The notes beneath the pieces are model-generated. The model saw nothing but the letters and a program-made list of their open reading frames with translations, had not been told where the DNA came from and ran no database searches. Below, one piece after another: positions 4,774 through 8,499 of a stretch of DNA of 8,499 nucleotides (position 1 is the first letter of the stretch; each line of letters begins with the position of its first letter). Source of the stretch: Actinomycetota bacterium (GTDB lineage: Bacteria; Actinomycetota; Thermoleophilia; Gaiellales; Gaiellaceae); contig JACDBY010000396.1 of assembly GCA_013694685.1 (NCBI GenBank), positions 1 through 8,499 of the forward strand, read 5' to 3'. The position numbers and the translations under genes were made by a program.

Positions 4774-6210
4774 ATGGTTGCTTCCCCGAATCACCGATGG
4801 CTGGCACTGGCGCTCCTCAGCGTCGTCCAGTTCATGATCGTGCTCGACATCGCGATCGTGAACGTCGCCCTGCCGTCGATCCAGGTCGATCTCGGGTTCT
4901 CGCAGGAGAACCTCCAATGGGTGATCAGCGCGTACGCGCTCGTCTTCGGGGGCTTCCTGCTCCTCGGCGGACGGACGGCCGACCTCATCGGCCGGCGGCG
5001 TCTCTTCATCGGTGGGCTCGCAGTCTTCACGATCGCCTCGCTCGTCGCGGGGCTGGCGTGGAACGAGCCCTCGCTCATCGGCGCCCGTGCGCTGCAGGGC
5101 CTCGGTGCCGCGATCATTGCACCCGCCGCGCTCTCGATCCTCATGACCACCTTCATCGAAGGCAAGGAGCGCAACATCGCGCTCGGCGTCTGGGGTGCGG
5201 TGGGCGGCTTCGGCGCCGCCGCAGGAGTGCTACTCGGCGGCGTCTTCACGGATGCTCTGAGCTGGGAGTGGATCTTCTTCCTCAACATCCCGGTCGGTAT
5301 CGCGGCGATCGCGCTCGCACCGGTGCTGCTCGGGGAGAGCCGCGACACTTCCGCGCGGAGCTTCGACGTGCCCGGTGCTGTGCTCGTGACCGCCGGTCTC
5401 TCGGCCGCTGTCTTCGGCATCACGCAGGCGAACGAGTACGGCTGGACGTCGCTCGCGACGATCGGCATCTTCGCGGCCGCGCTCGCGCTGCTCGCAGGCT
5501 TCGTGGCCTGGGAGGTCCGGGCCGAGGATCCGCTGATGTCGTTCGGAATCTTCCGCATCAAGACGGTCGCGGGAGCGAACATCGCCGGCTTCATCCTCGG
5601 CACCGCGCTCTTCTCGATGTTCCTGATGCTGACGCTCTACATGCAGCAGGTGCTCGGCTACTCGGCAATGAAGACGGGTCTTGCGTACCTCGCGGTCGCG
5701 GGAACGTCGATCGTCTGGGCAATGGTCGCGCAGCAGCTCGTGACCCGCGTCGGCGTGAAGCCGGTCCTCGTCTCGGGGATGAGCCTCCTCACGATCGGGC
5801 TCCTGTACTTCACGCAGGTCTCGGTCGGCGGCTCCTACCTGGGCGACCTCCTGCCGGGCTTCCTCCTGATCGCGATCGGCATGGCCTTCTCGTTCGTGTC
5901 GATCTCGATCGCGGCGCTCGCAGGCGTCCAGGCCAAGGACGCGGGGCTCGCCTCGGGGCTGATCAATACGTCGCAGCAGATCGGCGGCGCGCTCGGGATC
6001 GCGGTGCTCTCGGCGGTCGCGATCGCGCAGTCGGGTGACGCGTCCCGCTCGGGGGATGCCGTTCCGGACGCCCTCACGTCCGGCTTCCAGGCCGCGTTCT
6101 GGGTCGGGGTCGCCGTCGCCGTGGTCGGCGTCGTTGCGGCGCTCTTCCTGATCCGCACGGAGGAGCTCGAGACCGCGCCCGCGGGCGAGCCCGTCCCGGT
6201 CGCCGCGTAG
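4774..6210 (+). CDS. MFS drug:H+ antiporter, DHA2 family (EmrB/QacA type)
   Basis: A 478-residue inner-membrane protein with 14 hydrophobic segments, the number expected for DHA2 pumps, which export cationic or lipophilic compounds using the proton gradient. The first segment contains L24-D25-I-A-I-V-N-V-A-L-P, the family's N-terminal motif with a membrane Asp. Motif A, GGRTADLIGRRRLF (residues 65-78), lies in the loop after segment 2. Segment 5, GAVGGFGAAAGVLLGG, is an antiporter motif C variant in which the usual Gly-Pro is absent. DLLPGFLLIAIGMAF and GLINTSQQIGGALGIA are typical late segments. The short C-terminal tail (EELETAPAGEPVPVAA) is cytoplasmic. The substrate cannot be read from sequence. 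Its divergent HxlR neighbour and the palindrome between them suggest induction by a toxic ligand. A strong terminator ends the unit, so it is transcribed alone. Confidence 0.93.
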   Translation: MVASPNHRWLALALLSVVQFMIVLDIAIVNVALPSIQVDLGFSQENLQWVISAYALVFGGFLLLGGRTADLIGRRRLFIGGLAVFTIASLVAGLAWNEPSLIGARALQGLGAAIIAPAALSILMTTFIEGKERNIALGVWGAVGGFGAAAGVLLGGVFTDALSWEWIFFLNIPVGIAAIALAPVLLGESRDTSARSFDVPGAVLVTAGLSAAVFGITQANEYGWTSLATIGIFAAALALLAGFVAWEVRAEDPLMSFGIFRIKTVAGANIAGFILGTALFSMFLMLTLYMQQVLGYSAMKTGLAYLAVAGTSIVWAMVAQQLVTRVGVKPVLVSGMSLLTIGLLYFTQVSVGGSYLGDLLPGFLLIAIGMAFSFVSISIAALAGVQAKDAGLASGLINTSQQIGGALGIAVLSAVAIAQSGDASRSGDAVPDALTSGFQAAFWVGVAVAVVGVVAALFLIRTEELETAPAGEPVPVAA

Positions 6211-6224
6211 CGCAATCCGCACCA

Positions 6225-6264
6225 GCACGGAGGGCCCGGCTCCGGCCGGGCCTTCCGTGCGTTT
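6225..6264 (+). terminator. Strong intrinsic terminator after the MFS gene
   Basis: A 16-bp stem (6225-6240 with 6245-6260) has one G-U wobble and no other mismatch. It is closed by a TCCG loop, which in RNA is a UNCG-type stable tetraloop on a C-G pair. It is followed by GTTTC, a short T-run. It begins 14 nt after the MFS stop and separates the pump from the toxin-antitoxin genes. Confidence 0.9.
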
Positions 6265-6276
6265 CTGGCACACTTG

Positions 6277-6308
6277 CGTTACACACTTGTCACAAAGGAT
6301 GTGTAACG
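6277..6308. promoter_or_regulatory. Inverted repeat over the antitoxin start (likely autoregulatory operator)
   Basis: CGTTACACA (6277-6285) and TGTGTAACG (6300-6308) are perfect 9-bp arms separated by 14 nt, directly abutting the antitoxin GTG. The spacer holds the Shine-Dalgarno AAAGGA (6294-6299) and a small palindrome TTGTCACAA (6287-6295). A direct repeat CACACTTG (6269-6276 and 6282-6289) lies alongside. Ribbon-helix-helix antitoxins usually repress their own operon at such sites. Confidence 0.65.
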
Positions 6309-6548
6309 GTGTCGCGGATGCGCAGGATCAACATCGTCATCGGCCAGGAGCTCGACGACCGTCTCGAGGGCGAGGCACAGGCTCGCGGTCTGTCGAAGAG
6401 CGCGCTCGTTCGCGAGTGCGTCGAGGCACGGCTGGCTCCTCGGGAGAACGGTCTCCGCTGGATCGGCGAGCTCTCGAAGTACACAGCGCACATCGAATCC
6501 GCCGACATCGACACCGAGCTCTATGGCCCGCTTGAAGTCGACACGTGA
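6309..6548 (+). CDS. Ribbon-helix-helix (CopG/VapB-like) antitoxin
   Basis: A 79-residue protein. Residues 4-42 fit a ribbon-helix-helix DNA-binding domain: strand RRINIVIG, helix ELDDRLEGEAQARG, then LSKSALVRECVEARLA. The remaining half (ENGLRWIGELSKYTAHIESADIDTELYG) would be the flexible part that wraps and blocks the toxin. The start is GTG at 6309, with AAAGGA 9 nt upstream. The second in-frame ATG, 9 bases later at 6318, is a less well spaced alternative. Its stop overlaps the toxin start by 4 bp, the usual antitoxin-first order that keeps antitoxin production ahead. The inverted repeat directly upstream is its probable binding site. Confidence 0.88.
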   Translation: MSRMRRINIVIGQELDDRLEGEAQARGLSKSALVRECVEARLAPRENGLRWIGELSKYTAHIESADIDTELYGPLEVDT

Positions 6549-6943
6549 TCTTCGTCGACAGCTCGTATTGGATCGCTCATCACATGTCGCGCGACAGGCG
6601 TCATGCTGAAGCTGTGTTGCTCGAAGCGGCGTATGGCGCGGACGTGCTGGTCACGTCCTCGGCAATCCTCGGCGAGTCGTGGACCTTCCTTCGACGACGC
6701 ACCGGCCACGCGCTCACGAGGCGATGGCTCGACCGAGTGCTCGCGGCGCCAGGTGTACGTGTCGAGCGCGTCGACGAGAAGCTCGAGACCGAGGCCTGGG
6801 CCTGGCTCCGTGTCCACGACGAACGGCCCTACTCCGTCGTCGACGCAACGAGTTTCGCGCTCATGCGCCGACTCAGGCTGACGGAGGCGCTCGCTTTCGA
6901 CGGCGACTTCGCCGCGGCCGGGTTCACCGAGCTGCGCGCCTGA
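6545..6943 (+). CDS. vapC: PIN-domain ribonuclease toxin (VapC family)
   Basis: A protein of 132 residues, the normal size of a single PIN domain. VapC toxins are metal-dependent ribonucleases that cut tRNA or rRNA and stop translation. The acidic metal-binding set is present: D5 in MIFVDSSYW, E44 in ILGESWTF, D100 in YSVVDATSFALM, and D119 with D121 in LAFDGDFAAAGF. It therefore looks intact and active. Start GTG at 6545 overlaps the antitoxin stop (GTGA), so the two are coupled. Its RNA target cannot be inferred. No terminator is seen between it and the kinase 44 bp later, so read-through into the kinase is possible. Confidence 0.92.
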   Translation: MIFVDSSYWIAHHMSRDRRHAEAVLLEAAYGADVLVTSSAILGESWTFLRRRTGHALTRRWLDRVLAAPGVRVERVDEKLETEAWAWLRVHDERPYSVVDATSFALMRRLRLTEALAFDGDFAAAGFTELRA

Positions 6944-6975
6944 CGTCCGGCGGGTTCGCCCCTGCCGCGAGCGGG

Positions 6976-6987
6976 CACACTTCACGG
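6976..6987 (+). promoter_or_regulatory. Putative leaderless promoter (-10) of the kinase gene
   Basis: CACACT (6976-6981) is followed by exactly 6 nt and then ATG 6988. No Shine-Dalgarno sequence is present. The same hexamer precedes the phosphatase start on the other strand. No clear -35 is seen. Confidence 0.35.
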
Positions 6988-8463
6988 ATGACGGCGGGCC
7001 CCTCACTTCCGGCGCGCTACACCGTGCCGGAGCTCATCGCACACGGCGGCATGGGGGACGTCTACCGCGCGACCGACGAGACGCTCGACCGGACGGTCGC
7101 GATCAAGCTGCTGGCCGAGCGCTACGCGCGACAGGACGAGTTCCACGAGCGATTCCTGCGTGAGGCCCGCCTCGCAGCGAGCCTCTCGGGCGAGCCGTCC
7201 GTCGTCGCGATCCACGACGTCGGCGAGACGGAGGACGGGCTCCCGTTCATCGTCATGGAGTACGTCCCCGACGGCACGGTCGCCGACCACCTGCGCTCGG
7301 GGCCGCTCGAGCAGGAACACGCGCTACGCTGGCTCTCACAGGCGGCGGCTGGCATCGACGCTGCGCACCGGCGCGGGATCATCCATCGCGACGTCAAGCC
7401 CGCGAACCTCCTGATCGCCGCTGACGGGACGGTCCGCGTGTCGGACTTCGGCATCGCACGCGCCGCCGGACACGACACGCTGACCGCCGCCGGCACCGTG
7501 CTCGGGTCGTCCGGGTACATGGCGCCCGAGCAGGCGCGCGGCCAGGCGATCACCCCGGCGACCGATCGCTACGCCCTCGCGTGCGTGGCGTTCGAGTGCC
7601 TCACCGGCCGACGGCCCTTCGAGCGGGAGAACGTCACGGCGGAGGCCGCGGCGCACGCGAATGAGGAGCCACCGTCAGCTCGCGAGCTGACGCCGAGCCT
7701 GCCGCGCGCACTTGACCCGATCTTTGCCCGCGGGCTCGCCAAGAGCCCTGACGATCGCTTCGAGAGCTGCGCGGAGCTCGTCTCCCATCTCAGGCGAACG
7801 CTCGCCGACGACAGGCCGCCGGCAGCCGCTCCGGTCATTCCGACGCCGATGGCGACGACCGTCGAGGCACCGCGCGTCGTCCATCACGCCACACGGCCGC
7901 GGAGGGGCGCAGTGCTTCTCGTCGCCGCTGCGCTGCTCGCTGCGGGGGGCGGGCTCGCCTGGGCGCTCACGTCGGTCGGCGACGACTCCGACGGCTCGAC
8001 GGTCGTCCTCACCGAGACCCTCCAGGGCGAGACGGTCGAGCGAACGGTCACCGAGAGCGACACCGTCGAGGTGACGCAGACGGAGCAGGTCACGGCCGAC
8101 GAGACCACGACAGAGGAGACCACGACAGAGGAGACGACGACCGAGGAGACGACGGCAGAGGCGCCTCCGGCGGGTGTGAGCGGCGTCCAGCTCAACGACC
8201 GTGGCTTCGCTCTGCTCCAGCAGGGCGACGTCGATGGCGCGCTGCCGGTCCTGGAGCAGGCCGTCGCAGCGCTCAGCGGCTCCGCGACGATCGCCGAGGC
8301 GTACGCCTCGTACAACCTCGCGACCGCGCGCTTCGGCGTCGGTCGCTGCGACGGCGTCCTCGACCTCCTCGACCGCTCGCAGCAGGTGCAGGGCGAGCGC
8401 AAGGAGATCGACCGTCTCCGCCGCCAGGTCGAGCGCCGCTGCAGCGCCGAGAGCGACGACTGA
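6988..8463 (+). CDS. Transmembrane Ser/Thr protein kinase with extracellular TPR-like domain
   Basis: A 491-residue PknB-type kinase. The catalytic domain spans about residues 11-270: nucleotide loop AHGGMGDVY (18-26), K40 in VAIKLL, E59 in FLREARL, catalytic loop H133-R134-D135-V-K-P-A-N140, D153-F-G, and A179-P-E in the P+1 region. The threonines and serines between DFG and APE (T164, T166, T170, S174, S175) are possible autophosphorylation sites. The first Gly of the GxGxxG loop is Ala here. After a Pro-rich juxtamembrane part, one membrane helix lies at about 307-327, placing the rest outside. A Thr/Glu-rich stalk (about 337-395) holds ETTTE repeats. Residues 400-491 read as helix pairs like TPR (NDRGFALLQQGDVDGALPVLEQAVAAL, then AYASYNLATARFGVGRC), with C454 and C485 able to form a disulfide. 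The start is ATG 6988; the frame is open further upstream but overlaps vapC. Confidence 0.92.
   Translation: MTAGPSLPARYTVPELIAHGGMGDVYRATDETLDRTVAIKLLAERYARQDEFHERFLREARLAASLSGEPSVVAIHDVGETEDGLPFIVMEYVPDGTVADHLRSGPLEQEHALRWLSQAAAGIDAAHRRGIIHRDVKPANLLIAADGTVRVSDFGIARAAGHDTLTAAGTVLGSSGYMAPEQARGQAITPATDRYALACVAFECLTGRRPFERENVTAEAAAHANEEPPSARELTPSLPRALDPIFARGLAKSPDDRFESCAELVSHLRRTLADDRPPAAAPVIPTPMATTVEAPRVVHHATRPRRGAVLLVAAALLAAGGGLAWALTSVGDDSDGSTVVLTETLQGETVERTVTESDTVEVTQTEQVTADETTTEETTTEETTTEETTAEAPPAGVSGVQLNDRGFALLQQGDVDGALPVLEQAVAALSGSATIAEAYASYNLATARFGVGRCDGVLDLLDRSQQVQGERKEIDRLRRQVERRCSAESDD
8101..8160 (+). repeat. Four 15-bp tandem repeats inside the kinase stalk
   Basis: Units at 8101-8115, 8116-8130, 8131-8145 and 8146-8160. 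The first two are identical (GAGACCACGACAGAG); the others differ at two or three positions. Each encodes ETTTE, the last ETTAE. Being in frame, copy-number changes would only lengthen or shorten the extracellular stalk. Confidence 0.9.
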
Positions 8464-8476
8464 GAGTCGACGCCGC

Positions 8477-8498
8477 GTGTCCGACTTCAGTCGGGCAC
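8477..8498 (+). terminator. Hairpin after the kinase gene
   Basis: GTGTCCGAC and GTCGGGCAC form a 9-bp stem with one G-U wobble and a TTCA loop, 13 nt after the kinase stop. The window ends one base later, so a following T-run cannot be checked. Confidence 0.6.
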
Positions 8499-8499
8499 A

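Noticed and set aside
4797..6038. 413-residue plus-strand open frame inside the MFS gene
   Set aside because: It is a shifted reading of the pump gene, dominated by Arg, with no membrane segments or domains.
5230..6273. 347-residue minus-strand open frame opposite the MFS gene
   Set aside because: It is antisense to a clear 14-segment transporter, extends into the terminator, and is extremely rich in Arg, Asp and Glu; a typical GC-bias shadow.
6679..6987. 103-residue upstream extension of the kinase
   Set aside because: It overlaps vapC in another frame, is Arg-rich, and kinase homology begins about 10 residues after ATG 6988.

Overview
This is a high-GC window with strong third-position G/C bias and frequent GTG starts. 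It has an actinobacterial feel. The transmembrane Ser/Thr kinase with an extracellular repeat domain, the HxlR regulator with an SCP2-like tail and the lone recX would fit a deep-branching actinobacterium such as Thermoleophilia. That placement is inference. No tRNA, rRNA, CRISPR array, transposase or phage gene was seen.

Layout. (1) 1-1046, plus strand: the 3' end of a divergent gamma-glutamyltranspeptidase-family gene, overlapping by a GTGA junction a GNAT acetyltransferase. (2) 991-2407, minus strand: a compact cluster of a cysteine-type dual-specificity phosphatase, an HD-domain phosphohydrolase-like protein, and a small acidic protein of unknown function that runs into the GNAT gene from the other side. 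(3) 2461-3093, plus strand: yceH (DUF480), divergent from the phosphatase across only 53 bp. (4) 3094-3407: a convergent gap with two hairpins and a degenerate 24-bp tandem repeat. (5) 3408-4646, minus strand: recX and an HxlR-type regulator. (6) 4774-6210, plus strand: a 14-segment DHA2/EmrB-QacA-type MFS efflux pump, divergent from the HxlR gene, with an 18-bp palindrome between them and a strong terminator after it. (7) 6309-6943: a ribbon-helix-helix antitoxin/PIN toxin (VapBC-type) pair with a 9-bp-arm inverted repeat over its start. (8) 6988-8463: a membrane Ser/Thr protein kinase with a Thr/Glu-rich stalk and a TPR-like extracellular domain, closed by a hairpin at the window edge.

How the parts work together. 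The HxlR gene and the pump form a classical local repressor/efflux unit. The phosphatase/HD/acidic-protein cluster is the least understood unit: two predicted phosphate-removing enzymes in overlapping reading frames, with no known shared substrate. The toxin-antitoxin pair should be self-regulated through its inverted repeat. A recurrent theme is a -10-like hexamer only 6-7 nt before the start codon with no Shine-Dalgarno sequence (phosphatase, yceH, HxlR, kinase), which suggests leaderless transcripts. The pump and the antitoxin instead have clear ribosome binding sites.

The best leads are the HxlR operator with a second inverted repeat in the pump leader, the phosphatase/HD/acidic-protein cluster, and the divergent GGT-like enzyme. 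No wholly new system can be proved from this sequence alone.
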